Shown: positions 1 through 58,080, counted from the first letter of the stretch. The stretch: 64,000 bases of DNA from Escarpia spicata (GCA_963995525.1 OZ023214.1:52373502-52437501), one strand, 5' to 3'. The notes: generated by a model from the letters alone, not told the origin. Made by a program: numbers and translations.

Positions 1-46
1 GCTGCGAGAGGGCGCTCTCAAACTGAAGGAGAAGGACTCGCCAAGG
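1..46 (+). CDS. PLEKHG5: PLEKHG5-like coding exon 1 of window (partial), PH domain
   Basis: Frame starting at base 2 reads LREGALKLKEKDSPR and ends in phase 0 at a GTAAGA donor (47). It runs directly into the next exon's MDVYCFLFTD, a typical PH-domain strand pair. Confidence 0.75.
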
Positions 47-3000
47 GTAAGAACACACCCCCTTCTTACAATAGTTAAATGGATCATGCTTCACCACAAG
101 CAGCAATGTAAGACATAATCTGTTGGGGCATGTTCTAAGTTGGCCTTAGTGTTGTGTGTTTTGTTTGGATATCAATAAAGCACTAGTGGCTTGTTATTAG
201 TGCCTGGGGATTGTTATCTCGATACAGGTACAGATATGTGCAGTTGTGCCATTAATTATAAGAGTTTTAAGCGAGGGCAGACGACCACACAGAGGGAGGG
301 GTGGGCTTGCCTGGATCCACATTCGTTGTGAGTGCTTTTGTGTCAAGAAATTACAAGGAGTTGTCCTTCTAAGGGATTCGTTCAACAACAACTCAACTAA
401 ACATATTTCTGTTTGATTTGCAGTGTAGTCATAACAATATTATTTCTTAAGACATTTCACATTGTTCATATTTTAGCAATGAAATAGGCAAAGGCACAGC
501 TCCTCATGGTTTAAAACTGGCAGTAACATGTTTGTGTGTCTATGCACGCATGCATGCATACATGCACTACGATGACATTGACCTGATGTTCTCTGTCTAG
601 ATGGATGTCTACTGCTTCCTCTTCACCGACATGTTACTCATCACCAAGTTGGTGACCCGCAAGGGTGACAAGGTGAAGGTCATCAAGCCGCCCATGAGGC
701 TCGACAAGGTGTCCATTCAACAGCTGCGCGATGGAAGTGGGTCCTTGTCTCTTTTACTACCCACTCAATCACATTTCGTACACGTATTTAACATTTTAAA
801 CTTGATTTGGGAATACCAAAATGTTTGCACTACTACTTGGAAATTTAAACACTAACAAACATTTTTATTATTTAATATTTTTCAGGTGATTGTACCAGTT
901 GTCATCATTATTAGCCAAAGCATTGACGAGCTGTTTCCGTATGGGTCGATTGTACCTTAGGGATTCAAGGTCAGCCAGTCTAATGTCAATATTTTTGCAA
1001 ATCACCTGGCTGTATTTCCTGTTTGTTTTTACATGAGTGGATATCCTCCAGATGAATCTTGACACTGGTTCTTCTTTGTAGTAACAGCATTGACCAACTG
1101 GTTGGAGGTGTCTCATTCGAATCCTGTTTAAAAGCTTGTTTATGTCCCCGCCTTAAAGTCAGTTATAACTTCCTTGAGAGTGTAGTGGTCAGGTCTGTTA
1201 GAAATGTTGGGGTTGTTTAGCAGTTATTCCACAGCAGTTAAGACTAGCCTGTGATGTGAGATGTTTTCTGTGGTGTGTGACGGGTAGACGTGTATGTCTT
1301 ACAGGTAGCTGTGTTCTGGTCTACATCAGTGATGGTAGACGTGTGTGTCTTACAGGTAGCTGTGTTCTGGTCTACATCAGTGATGGTAGACGTGTGTGTC
1401 TTACAGGTAGCTGTGTTCTGGTCTACATCAATGATGGTAGACGTGTGTCTTACAGGTAGCTGTGTTCTGGTCTACATCAGTGATGGTAGACGTGTGTGTC
1501 TTACAGGTAGCTGTGTTCTGGTCTACATCAATGATGGTAGACGTGTGTGTCTTACAGGTAGCTGTGTTCTGGTCTACATCAGTGATGGTAGACGTGTGTG
1601 TCTTACAGGTAGCTGTGTTCTGGTCTACATCAATGATGGTAAACGTGTGTGTCTTACAGGTAGCTGTGTTCTGGTCTACATCAGTGATGGTAGATGTGTG
1701 TGTGTCTTACAGGTAGCTGTGTTCTGGTCTACATCAATGATGGTAGACGTGTGTGTCTTACAGGTAGCTGTGTTCTGGTCTACATCAATGATGGTAGACG
1801 TGTGTGTCTTACAGGTAGCTGTGTTCTGGTCTACATCAGTGATGGTAGATGTGTGTGTCTTACAGGTAGCTGTGTTCTGGTCTACATCAGTGATGGTAGA
1901 CGTGTGTGTCTTACAGGTAGCTGTGTTCTGGTCTACATCAGTGATGGTAGACGTGTGTGTCTTACAGATAGCTGTGTTCTGGTCTACATCAATGATGGTA
2001 GACGTATGTGTCTTACAGGTAGCTGTGTTCTGGTCTACATCAGTGATAGTAGACGTGTGTGTCTTACAGGTAGTTATGTTCTGGTGTACATCAGTGATGG
2101 TAGACGTGTGTGTGTCTTACAGATAGCTGTGTTCTGGTCTACATCAATGATGGTAGACGTATGTGTCTTACAGGTAGCTGTGTTCTGGTCTACATCAGTG
2201 ATATTAGACGTGTGTGTCTTACAGATAGCTGTGTTCTGGTCTACATCAATGATGGTAGACGTGTGTCTTACAGGTCGCTGTGTTCTGGTCTACATCAGTG
2301 ATGGTAGACGTGTGTGTCTTACAGGTAGCTGTGTTCTGGTCTACATCAGTGATAGTAAACGTGTGTGTCTTACAGGTAGCTGTGTTCTGGTCTACCTCAA
2401 TGAGTACCATGTGGCATCTGCCCTCTACACGCTGCTGGGTGAGACGCGACCCTGGGTCGACCACATCACTCGCGCTCAGGTACGTCTCAATGTGCTCTCT
2501 TACATAGTCCAGTGTTTTGTGGAAAATGTTACAAAACAGACACAAATATATTAATTTAATTTTTTTTAAATAAATAAAGTTCTAGTTGTCTCTCAGATTT
2601 GTGTAGAAAGTGTATAAATAAATTGTGAGATTGCTTTGAGTATAGATGTGATCATGGCAAGTAGACCATGAAGGATATGTGATCATGGCAAGTAGACCAT
2701 GAAGGATATGTGATCATGGCAAGTAGACCATGAAGGACATGTGATCATGGCAAGTAGACCATGAAGGACATGTGATCATGGCAAGTAGACCATGAAGGAC
2801 ATGTGATCATGGCAAGTAGACCATGAAGGATATGTGATCATGGCAAGTAGACCTTGAAGGACATGTGATCATGGCAAGTAGACCATGAAGGACATGTGAT
2901 CATGGCAAGTAGACCATGAAGGACATGTGATCATGGCAAGTAGACCATGAAGGACATGTGATCATGGCAAGTAGACCATGAAGGACATGTGATCATGGCA

Positions 3001-5673
3001 AGTAGACCATGAAGGATATGTGATCATGGCAAGTAGACCATGAAGGACATGTGATCATGGCAAGTAGACCATGAAGGACATGTGATCATGGCAAGTAGAC
3101 CATGAAGGATATGTGATCATGGCAAGTAGACCATGAAGGACATGTGATCATGGCAAGTAGACCATGAAGGACATGTGATCACCTATTGCTCTTGCAGAAC
3201 TTATTATTACAAGACAACTATTGATTTTGTGGTTGATCTTATTTTATGAGACTGGGAGTAAGACCATAGTAACAGGTTGTCTCTACATGTGGTGGTGCAG
3301 TGGTGCAGTGGCTAGAGCGTCGCACTCTCAATCGAGAGAACCTGGGTTCGAATCCTATGCTGCGGTGTCGAACCTTGGGCAATTTCGTTCACTATACGTT
3401 GCTCCAGTTCACTGAGCTGTATGAATGAGTACCTGGCTATAGACAGTGGTGGATATTTCTGTACAAATAGCTTTTGAGCATTAATAGCAGCATAGCTGAA
3501 TGCTTCCCAGAGAGGTCAAGATGGTGTTCGGTTTAACAGGTCTGCCAGGGAGTAAAGTGCTCTGAGCAGTCCTGAGGAATGGACACTGCGCTACATAAGA
3601 ACTTGCCTTTACTTCTTTTTACTTGCAGGTGGCCTACAAGCAGTTACGCATGGCTGCACGGGACAAGTCAGAACTCCACCTGATGTACATGGACAGTGAC
3701 GAGGATTCGGCCATCTTTAACAACATCGCCTTCTCAGACACAACCCCCGGAGACAGCAGAAGCCTGGTACGCCAAGACAGCTCATGTTCTGTTGACATGT
3801 ACATGCCGAGCGAGGGCCGCCATGGGGCTGACTCTCTCACCTCGACCCAACACAGACTCGCATCGATTGGCTATGATGAGACCGAGATGTACGGAGACAA
3901 TCGCTTGTGGTACATGAGTGAGTCCATGGCTTCCTCACCACACTTCTCCACAGACACACAGTTCCACTTCGATGATGCTCTAATGTCGGGGAAGCCGTCG
4001 GTGAAGCCGAAGCCCTGTCTCAAATGGGGCTCAGCGTCGCAGCTGAGTAAAAGTGAACAAACAAAATCTGCGTCATCGTTGTCATCTGATTGGACGAGGC
4101 CATCAGTGCTTCCCAGTAGGCTCGACGCTATGTTTCTCATTGATGAGAACGTGCACACGAAACTGAACCAGCGACGGAATATGCGTACGGAGAAGCGATA
4201 CTACACGGCAGACGCCATTCAGGACCTGCAGAAGGACCGCGACCCGTCGATCCACAAACGATTGTCATGGAACCTCGGGGCCTTTGACATGAACATTGAG
4301 GAGCGTATGGCAAACATCAAGGGCAAGACGCGCAGCTCCGAGTCCATACGGAGCATGCCTAGTTCCAGTGGTGTTAGCTCCACCGTGTCACTGCATGCTA
4401 GCCCCGACACTGATGCCGCAGTAGAGATCGGTGTGTCACCGACAGACAATGTCGTAGACATTGACCAAGGTGTCGGCTCAGAGGACACGGACCTTGTACG
4501 ACTGTCGAAACATTTCAGTGAGAGTTCGATGGATCATTCGGCCTATACGCAGCAGCTGATCGGCCAAACGAAGACAGCATCCAACTCAATGCCAGACATT
4601 TCTCAGCTGATCACAGCCGGAGAGCTGCAGAATGGAATTGCATCAGTGGAACTGCCCCATGGACAGCGGCGACAGATGTCACATGCTCAAATACTGCGCA
4701 TGACCAAACAGCTCCTACTCAACTCAACGCTCGAAGCATCGTAAGTCTTACTTGTACAACAAACTCTAGTCTATGAAATAAGGGCAGTTGTTATTCTTGA
4801 CACCTTTTCAGGTGTAGTTATCTCTGGAGGTAACATACATTTCCCCACATATTTGATTAAGTTTGGCAGGAAGAACACAACAAAACTAGAAAATACATGT
4901 TAATTACCCTAATAGGCCAGATGGATGATTGGTGAGAGGAGTTGATTGGTGAGAGGGGTTGATTGGTGAGAGGGGTTGATTGGTGAGAGGGGTTGATTGG
5001 TGTGAGGAGTTGATTGGTGAGAGGGGTTGATTGGTAAAAGGATCAATTGGTGAGGGGGCAGTTAATGAGAGGTCTGGCAAACCAATTATTAATATCCATT
5101 CAGTAAGAGATTGTCACCAGCATAAGTAATCTTTCTATCCTATAAACTGTTACCATCTTTCTGTTTGTTCATCATATAATACAAGATGAAGACGCTACGG
5201 TAACACAGCAATATTAGTTAGCAACCACTGTTGTATACGTGGCAACTGGAAGGCACTTTGCTTTTCATATCTTACCATTGATTTTGTCATGTACATTTAT
5301 GGAAAACATTAACATTGCTACAATTTTTGCTCAAAATATAGCATGGTACATCTTAAAAGTGTCTATCATTGCTATCGCAAGTCAGATTGTATTATAATCG
5401 TTCAGAACCACACATCACTTCAGATTTCCAGTGATGTTAAGAGTTCTGTTTACTACACATGGTAATATAGTCACTTGAATGTGACAATTATGTACTTCCC
5501 AGAGAAGTCAAGATGGTCTTCGATTGAACAGGTCTGCCAGGGAGTAAAGTGTAAAGCGCCTTTACCAGTCCTGAGGACTGGATACTGCGCTATATAAGAA
5601 CATACCTAATATTGTGCTTATAGTCCCTTGAGTGTCTTAATATCATGACTGTTTGTGTTGCAGGCAAGTCTAG
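1..5673 (+). CDS. PLEKHG5: PLEKHG5/Syx-like RhoGEF, 3' part of the gene (5 coding exons, 5' end outside window)
   Basis: Joined exons 1..46, 601..736, 2376..2479, 3629..4740 and 5664..5673 give one reading frame of about 469 residues. It starts inside the PH domain (LREGALKLKEKDSPR, then MDVYCFLFTDMLLITK, then CVLVYLNEYHVASALYTL). A long Ser/Thr-rich low-complexity tail follows, containing a KRYYTADAIQDLQ block and a KRLSWNLGAF block, and the protein ends LEASQV. Known for the family: PLEKHG5 (Syx/Tech) is a DH-PH exchange factor for RhoA at cell junctions, and its C-terminus binds PDZ proteins such as synectin/GIPC. The DH domain must lie upstream, outside the window. Phases are consistent at every junction (0, 1, 0, 2). 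The gene is convergent with CFAP74. Assignment rests on PH-domain and tail resemblance recalled from the family, not on a search. Confidence 0.85.
601..736 (+). CDS. PLEKHG5: PLEKHG5-like coding exon, PH domain core
   Basis: The exon follows a CTGTCTAG acceptor. It encodes MDVYCFLFTDMLLITK..., then KPPMRLDKVSIQQLRDG, and ends in phase 1 before GTGGGT. The leading ATG is internal, not a start codon. The single leftover A joins the GT of the next exon to make Ser. Confidence 0.85.
737..1283 (+). other. PLEKHG5 intron before the 51-bp array
   Basis: Intron sequence. I see no gene, RNA or recognisable mobile element here. Confidence 0.6.
1284..2403. repeat. 51-bp minisatellite built from a PLEKHG5 3' splice site
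   Basis: Twenty-two copies, counting the authentic junction, of a unit made of gtgtgtgtcttacag plus the first ~27 bases of the PH-domain exon (gtagctgtgttctggtctac...). The last copy is the real acceptor at 2371-2375. Most units are 51 bp; a few are 49 or 53 bp, and four carry cttacagatag instead of cttacaggtag. The unit has no stop codon in the plus frames, so long ORFs across it are artefacts of the repeat. Confidence 0.95.
2376..2479 (+). CDS. PLEKHG5: PLEKHG5-like coding exon, end of PH domain
   Basis: The exon follows gtgtgtgtcttacag and encodes SCVLVYLNEYHVASALYTL, then LGETRPWVDHITRAQ, the C-terminal helix of the PH domain. It ends in phase 0 at GTACGT. Its 5' edge is the seed of the upstream 51-bp array, so the true 5' boundary cannot be proved from sequence alone. 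I chose the copy that continues into YLNEYH. Confidence 0.85.
2647..3180. repeat. 31-bp minisatellite in PLEKHG5 intron
   Basis: About 17 near-identical copies of a unit reading gatcatggcaagtagacc plus atgaaggacatgt. Variation is mostly at one position (gacat or gatat). Confidence 0.95.
3289..3625 (+). mobile_element. tRNA-derived SINE (family A), near full length
   Basis: The tRNA-like head has an A-box-like stretch (gtggctagagcg) and a B box (gggttcgaatcc at 3344-3355). A conserved body follows (tgaatgcttcccagagag, ggtctgccagggagtaaag) and the tail reads gcgctacataagaacttgcc plus CTTTA repeats. Six further pieces of the same family lie at 5.5, 17.9, 26.8, 43.4, 55.6 and 60.4 kb, plus a short sliver at 20.9 kb. 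The tail runs straight into the acceptor at 3628. Confidence 0.85.
3629..4740 (+). CDS. PLEKHG5: PLEKHG5-like large coding exon, Ser-rich C-terminal tail
   Basis: The exon follows cttgcag in phase 0 and encodes about 370 residues: VAYKQLRMAARDKSELHL, acidic DSDEDSAIF, long Ser/Thr/Asp-rich disorder, a KRYYTADAIQDLQKDRD block, KRLSWNLGAFDMNIEERM, and an end at QLLLNSTLEA. Reading on gives TCG TAA, but the sequence there is tc|gtaagt, a perfect donor consensus. The frame continues into 5664 and yields a PDZ ligand, so I place the boundary at 4740 (phase 2). Confidence 0.85.
4922..5055. repeat. 17-bp minisatellite
   Basis: About eight copies of gattggtgagaggggtt with small changes, inside the last PLEKHG5 intron. 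Confidence 0.85.
5494..5608 (+). mobile_element. SINE family A, 3' fragment
   Basis: It carries the family body and tail: cttcccagagaagtcaag, caggtctgccagggagtaa, gtcctgaggactggatac, gcgctatataagaac. The tRNA head is missing. It lies within the last PLEKHG5 intron, about 55 bases before the final exon. Confidence 0.85.
5664..5673 (+). CDS. PLEKHG5: PLEKHG5-like last coding exon: final residues and stop, then 3' UTR
   Basis: The acceptor tttgtgttgcag precedes g caa gtc tag. Joined to the TC of the previous exon this reads Ser-Gln-Val-stop. The tail LEASQV fits a class I PDZ ligand (S/T at -2, V at 0), as expected for Syx. Without this exon the protein would end EAS. Confidence 0.75.
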
Positions 5674-5730
5674 AGTGTGTGCGTCCACCAACACATCTGT
5701 CTAGAGTGTGTGCGTCCACCAACACATCTC
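5668..5730. repeat. Two-copy 31-bp tandem duplication at the last exon edge
   Basis: gtctagagtgtgtgcgtcc plus accaacacatct occurs twice head to tail. The first copy contains the PLEKHG5 stop codon, so the duplication is in the 3' UTR immediately after the stop. Confidence 0.9.
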
Positions 5731-6239
5731 TGGGTGTTGACGACAAAGATGAATGCACAGCACAGCTCTCGAAAATTCTACTTCATTGAGAATATGTGCA
5801 CTAGGTGGCACCACTGGGACATCCACGATGGCCACCAGTCATGATCATAGTGAATATGTGTCGCCTTGATCTCAACTGACGTTTTATCACTTGTGTCTTC
5901 CACTCTTGTCGCAATGTCATGGCAACCCATATGACGTCACACATAGTTCAACACAAAGGAGAGAGAAACAGAGCTCATGTCTGACAATGAATGAGATTGT
6001 GTGCCATTTCTGCCAAGACAGAGGTTGTAGCAGACTTTGCCTGGCTGATGTCTCCGAGACGTTTTATATGATCAGACATTATTCTACGTGTAGAATGGCT
6101 TCAATCTCACGTGCATTTTTTGCTGACAGTGTGGGGACAGCCGGTGCTTGCAAGTACTACCATCGCATGTATATACACAGACAACTGGCTCAATAGCCAA
6201 CCACTGCTCATGTGCTTGTCTCAAAGCCAGAATTCTTTC

Positions 6240-6245
6240 AATAAA
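6240..6245 (+). terminator. Candidate polyadenylation signal (AATAAA), proximal
   Basis: Canonical hexamer on the plus strand, 567 bases after the PLEKHG5 stop, followed by a GT-rich stretch (gggtgactgttgggggtg). Confidence 0.5.
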
Positions 6246-6758
6246 GGGTGACTGTTGGGGGTGAGTGCCCCTCATATCTACTGTATATAGGCATCATCGT
6301 GACTACAGCTTCATGGCTGGCAAAAACTAGAAACTGTTTTGTATATTTTATAAGCACTAACCTTACACAGAAGTAGCATAGATTGTGGGGATATTGAGAC
6401 CACTGAAACTACACATAGACTGTTTGGTGACACTGCCCCGCACTGTATATATCTATATATATATTTAACTAGGTATATCAACTGTGTACTTGCTTTTTTA
6501 CATACAATTAACAGTCAGGTTCGATCCTTGGTATATTATAAGTGTGTCAGATCTATACCCAAGATGTTTTGTTTAGTTGCTAAATTAATTTCCTGATTGT
6601 TCTGCAATAACCTTCTGTATTCTAGTACTTACTTGTACGCACCTCCACTTTGAAACAGCAATTGTTTGAAAGCAGAAACTCAAAGGAGTTAATTGAAGAC
6701 TCAATTCTTTTTGCTTCATTGGTTGTGAATATAAGTCTTGTGAACAATTATTGCACTT

Positions 6759-6764
6759 AAATAA
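6759..6764 (+). terminator. Candidate polyadenylation signal (AATAAA), distal
   Basis: Canonical hexamer followed within 25 bases by a T/TG-rich stretch. Alternative distal end for the PLEKHG5 transcript. Confidence 0.45.
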
Positions 6765-6939
6765 ACTATTTTTAATGTGACTTTATAACACCTGTCTTGT
6801 TCAGCTTGATTCACTGCCAGTGTTTTCAAGTTAAGTGATTACAACCCACATATACTGACACCAGCTTCTTTTGCACCCCAGTGTGTCACCCCCTCATGTG
6901 TCATGTCTGTGTCAGTCTCTTGAACAAACTCAATCCCCA

Positions 6940-7345
6940 TGGATCTGTAGATTCATCCACTCCCACGATCCATGGTCCCAAGGTCTGTTGGCATAATCCA
7001 TTGTTACATAATGTTCGGTTCATGTATTATGATCTATTTTCTATGATCCAAATGCCATAGCATGATCTCATAGCATGATCTGCATGATTTGTAGAATGAC
7101 CCACTGTCCCATGTTCCATGGCATGTAGTAGTATGATCTACGGTTCCATGATCAACAGTCTGTGGCATGACCCATTAATCCATGATCCAAAGCGTGTTGA
7201 ATGATCCACCATTGAGTATTTATGTATCTTGATCCACTGTTCCATGATCCATGTTGTGTATTGTGATCCACAACCACAAAATCCATTGTTACTTAATGTG
7301 TGGTGTGAAGCATTATCCATTGGTCCTTGATCCATTATTTAAAGA
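6940..7345. repeat. Degenerate ATCCATG-rich repeat between the two convergent genes
   Basis: Many irregular copies of words such as gatccatggt, ccatgatcc and catgatct, probably a decayed short minisatellite. No gene is seen between the PLEKHG5 3' end and the CFAP74 stop. Confidence 0.5.
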
Positions 7346-7873
7346 TTCAGTGACACTAGTTGCTGATGAAGACTCATGCTTCAGATACAACGCACGCAAA
7401 CATGCACACACACACGCAGACACACACATACATATAAGGAAAAGGCAGAGACAGATGTTCATTTGACAAAGTAGTCATTCTAGATTACAAAGGACAAGTG
7501 GAGATTGTCTCTGCATGGTAGATGCCCTGTAAGGAGTCTCTCATACCATAAGTGTATGTCTGTTCTCATCCAGACTCGCACTTGCTGTCTCTTGGAAACT
7601 TCAAAACATGGGTAGAAATATGTACAAATAAATAACACTCATCTAGACTGCGATATGCAGTAAATACACGACTCTTGCATTAAATACCCAGGCCACTGTC
7701 ATGTAGTCCTGGCAGGAAGACGGCCAGGACGCCACAGCCTACCGATCACATGTGATGCCATCTGGCTTCAGAGACACTTTAAGCATTCATTTACACCCGC
7801 CACTCTCACTTTCCACTCTCTGGCTGATGATGGTCCAGTCTTGACCTTGGGTCACTGATTGACAAGATGTCGG

Positions 7874-55256
<47,383 letters not shown>

Positions 55257-55589
55257 CTTACTCCGGTGGCTCAATCAGTCAATGCTGCTCTCTTGGGAAC
55301 TCAGGTGGTCTTCTATGTGCAATGAAGACATTATAAAACTACATGAGTGAGCATTATTAATTAACATTTTTAACTGCTAAGTTGCCTATCCTTGTATAAT
55401 TATTGATATTCAATTTTTTTAATGCCACAAATAAACACAAAAATTTTCAAGTCAAAAACGAATAATAAAAATGAACAGTTGTCTACATTTGTTGAAAATT
55501 GTGGACGGTGTTTTGCACGTCATACTAACCACAAATGTGCCCAATGTAATGTCATAACAGCCTAAATATTGCCCATCAAACACACTATG

Positions 55590-55742
55590 GGATGTTGCCA
55601 TTTTATATAGTGCAGTATCCTGTCTTCAAAACTGCTCAAATCACTTTACACTTTACTCCCTAGCAAACCTGTTCAATCACACACCATCTCGACTTCTCTG
55701 GGAAGCATCCAGCCACGCGGCAATTAATGCATGAAGACAATG
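55590..55742 (-). mobile_element. SINE family A fragment, minus strand
   Basis: ttatatagtgcagtatcctg, tcaaatcactttacacttta, tccctagcaaacctgttcaa, tctctgggaagcatccagcc. Head lost. Confidence 0.86.
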
Positions 55743-56035
55743 TGACTTTAAAAGGTGTTTTGCTTTAGTATTTTGTGGGTGGTTGTACATTTTTGTGGAC
55801 GGTAGTTAGCGCTTGCGAACAATGGTTAATATGACTGCAAAAATACAACATTAATGGTCACTGAAAAGTCTGGAGTGGATTCATTCAGTGGTTTATCTAT
55901 CGCTTACCCATAATAACATACGTAATGTGTGTAGTAATATATAATTATGCATAGAGTGCAAACACAAACTGGCTGGTAGTGATACACTGATAGTCATCCT
56001 CAAACGGGAACCCTTCAAACTATGCTGTGTACAGA

Positions 56036-56325
56036 CTACACTACAGTGTGTATCAAACTGTGGCTAACAGTGACACTGTGTCTGTGAGGCTGATCGAATC
56101 CTCGACTGCCGTGGTTTCCACAATAAACCTGAAGAAGAACCCGGCCATCTAGACTAAACTGAGTGTAAAACTGTGTAATGTAAACATCTTCAAGAACTTC
56201 AACTTCAACGGCGCGCCCATCTTCAATCACCTGTAAATTGCTGTCAGTCAGCTGTAAATTGTTAAATTATGACTGTTATTGTGATTTGGAAGGACTTCGT
56301 TAGTGTAACAATGACATTTACCGTT
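56036..56325 (-). CDS. Unassigned small spliced ORF (two candidate exons)
   Basis: Candidate exon 56230-56036 follows a tttacag acceptor and encodes VIEDGRAVEVEVLEDVYITQ, then FYTQFSLDGRVLLQVYCGNH and about 25 more residues to TAG. Upstream, ATG CCA ACG at about 56325-56317 is followed by GTAAAT and would join in phase 0. I do not recognise the protein. It could be a small gene, an upstream exon of CFAP74, or chance. It sits where a divergent or CFAP74 promoter would be expected. Confidence 0.3.
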
Positions 56326-56437
56326 GGCATACGATCCGGAAAATCCGTAGCAGTAACTGAAAATAAAACTGTAATGTGAGTTTATTAATAACAAGGAAAA
56401 TTTACGCTCAGAATGTTACGGCGACAATTAAGTTTAC

Positions 56438-56470
56438 GTGCGCCATTTTGGTAACGCAGAGCAACTCGCT
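56438..56470. promoter_or_regulatory. Possible promoter elements near the CFAP74 5' side
   Basis: gcgccattttgg resembles a YY1 site, and ggtaacgcagagcaac resembles a degenerate X-box (one good RFX half-site, agcaac), which would suit a cilium gene. Both are motif resemblance only; the start site is unknown. Confidence 0.2.
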
Positions 56471-56699
56471 ACTCTCGCGTGATGTTATTTACCGTAAATA
56501 ATAATTTGAGACTCAGACATTGTAGGTGGTCAAGAATTTAAAGGCGAAAAGGCGGGCAGTGCGCGATTTTGCACTCATTTTACTATTTAATCGAGCTAGC
56601 ATATGTATTCATGTTAAGGTTTTCCTTATATATGGCATTTCTAAATTCGAAAGAATTTAACTAAAAGCAAATTTTCAAAAAATGTTGACCAGCCCCAAC

Positions 56700-57245
56700 A
56701 AGTTGCACGTAAGAACTTTAATGAAATAACTGGTACTGATTTAGAATATCGATTCCACGCGCAAAAAGTATCGTTATATCTTGGTGAAAACAATATATTC
56801 GATTTACGTAAGGACTTTAATTAAATAACTGGTACTGATTTAGAATATTGATTCCACGCGCAAAAAAGTATCTTTACGCAATGCAACAAGTCGACAACAG
56901 ATATGGTAGAATATGGCCAGAATAACCTTCTGACAGTTATTTATTACTCACCAGATTATTGGATGAGTTATAACATGCAACTATTTACAAACAAATGTGG
57001 GCCATTTGAGGTCTTAAACAGTGCCCCATTTACTTAGCCTATACATTCTAATAAAGGCCCACATTAAAAAGCACTACATTAAAATAGTTGTAGATAATAC
57101 ATAAAAACCTCAAAAAGATGTTTCACAAACATTTTGACAACTAAAACTACTACTTATTAAAACATACTAAAGAGAGGTGGGGCCATTTCGAAAAGTATCT
57201 TTATTTCTTGGTGAAAACAGTATATTCGATTTACGCTCAGTAGAA
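56700..57245. repeat. Direct repeats, three partial copies
   Basis: Words aactggtactgatttagaat, ttccacgcgcaaaaa and cttggtgaaaacaatatatt with tcgatttacg recur at about 56708-56808, 56809-56880 and 57194-57240. Confidence 0.8.
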
Positions 57246-57955
57246 AATGACTACACCATTTTCTAGTGCTTCCTAATTTTGTCGTACGCAATATGATTTT
57301 TTTTAAACTGGCAAAACACTGACAATAATATATGTTAAGTAAGCAGAGTTCGTTTATATTTATGTATCTTAATCATATAAATGTTCCCTTCACTACATGT
57401 ATTTTATCGACCTGACTTTTGAGTTTATTTCAACAAAACGCCTTCGTTTTTCGTTGTTTATATAAACTTAAGCGAGTGTCGCCTTTAGCGCGAGATCACG
57501 GCTTTTTCAAGCGAGTAAGCGTGGCGACCTTTAGCGTGCTACGATATTGTTATGATGAAAATGAATATGTTAAGGGGAAACAAAAGGCAAATTATGTGGG
57601 TTATGCAACTAAAAAAATTAAGACAATCTAACCGTTTGCAACAACAATCACATGTTTAACGTTAGTGGTTTATTATTTTTGCTACTCTGTAATATAATAT
57701 AACTGTGCAACCGTCAGAGTCGTGTCCAACGAATGTGGCCAGCAACAATTTATAATAATTTTACCTCTTTTCTCAACGCAATGCAACGTGTCATAGCGTG
57801 GGGTTGCATATGAAATCACAAATAAATCTGTTCAGATTCTTGATGTGTGACATATCGCGTAGGTATAAGAGCAACTAATTGCCAAGAAACAATTCACGGT
57901 AGAAGAAAATAAATATCCTACAAAGCGTTTTTAAAGGTAACACGGTTGCACCATA
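57246..57955. other. Intergenic sequence
   Basis: No recognisable gene; a 70-codon ORF at 57419-57631 shows no family features. Confidence 0.5.
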
Positions 57956-58080
57956 CCCATAGCGGGTCCAAGGCGGGCCTGGGGGGCACGTGTCCCCAAT
58001 ACTTTTGGAATGTGGCGCGTGCCCCCCAGACCTTTTTGAATGGGCCCCCGTTACGTGTCCCCGTTAAGGTTACAATAAGT
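57950..58080. mobile_element. Possible DNA-transposon terminal region
   Basis: A G/C-rich block with gcgggcctggggggcacgtg and cgcgtgccccccagacc, then gggcccccg, resembles the purine/pyrimidine-rich ends of hAT-like elements. The following ORF (58091-58339) has no recognised domain. Confidence 0.3.

Larger units (their letters stand above)
5674..6790 (+). other. PLEKHG5: Probable PLEKHG5 3' UTR
   Basis: No coding pattern continues after the stop at 5671-5673. Two AATAAA hexamers (6240-6245 and 6759-6764) are candidate polyadenylation signals. A UTR of about 0.6 or 1.1 kb is inferred; cDNA would be needed to choose. Confidence 0.5.

Noticed and set aside
1256..2554. Cys/Val-rich ORFs of up to 286 codons as a separate gene
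   Set aside because: Products of the 51-bp array. Only the last 104 bases before the GTACGT donor are a real exon.
3289..3365. Functional tRNA gene
   Set aside because: The tRNA-like head lacks a foldable cloverleaf and continues into a dispersed SINE body seen in several copies.
3623..4744. PLEKHG5 ending at TAA 4742-4744
   Set aside because: The stop overlaps a perfect GTAAGT donor, and the downstream exon gives a PDZ-type C-terminus. Kept only as a possible intron-retention form.
7138..7335. Met/Asp/His-rich minus ORF between the genes
   Set aside because: It lies in a degenerate ATCCATG repeat with no family features.
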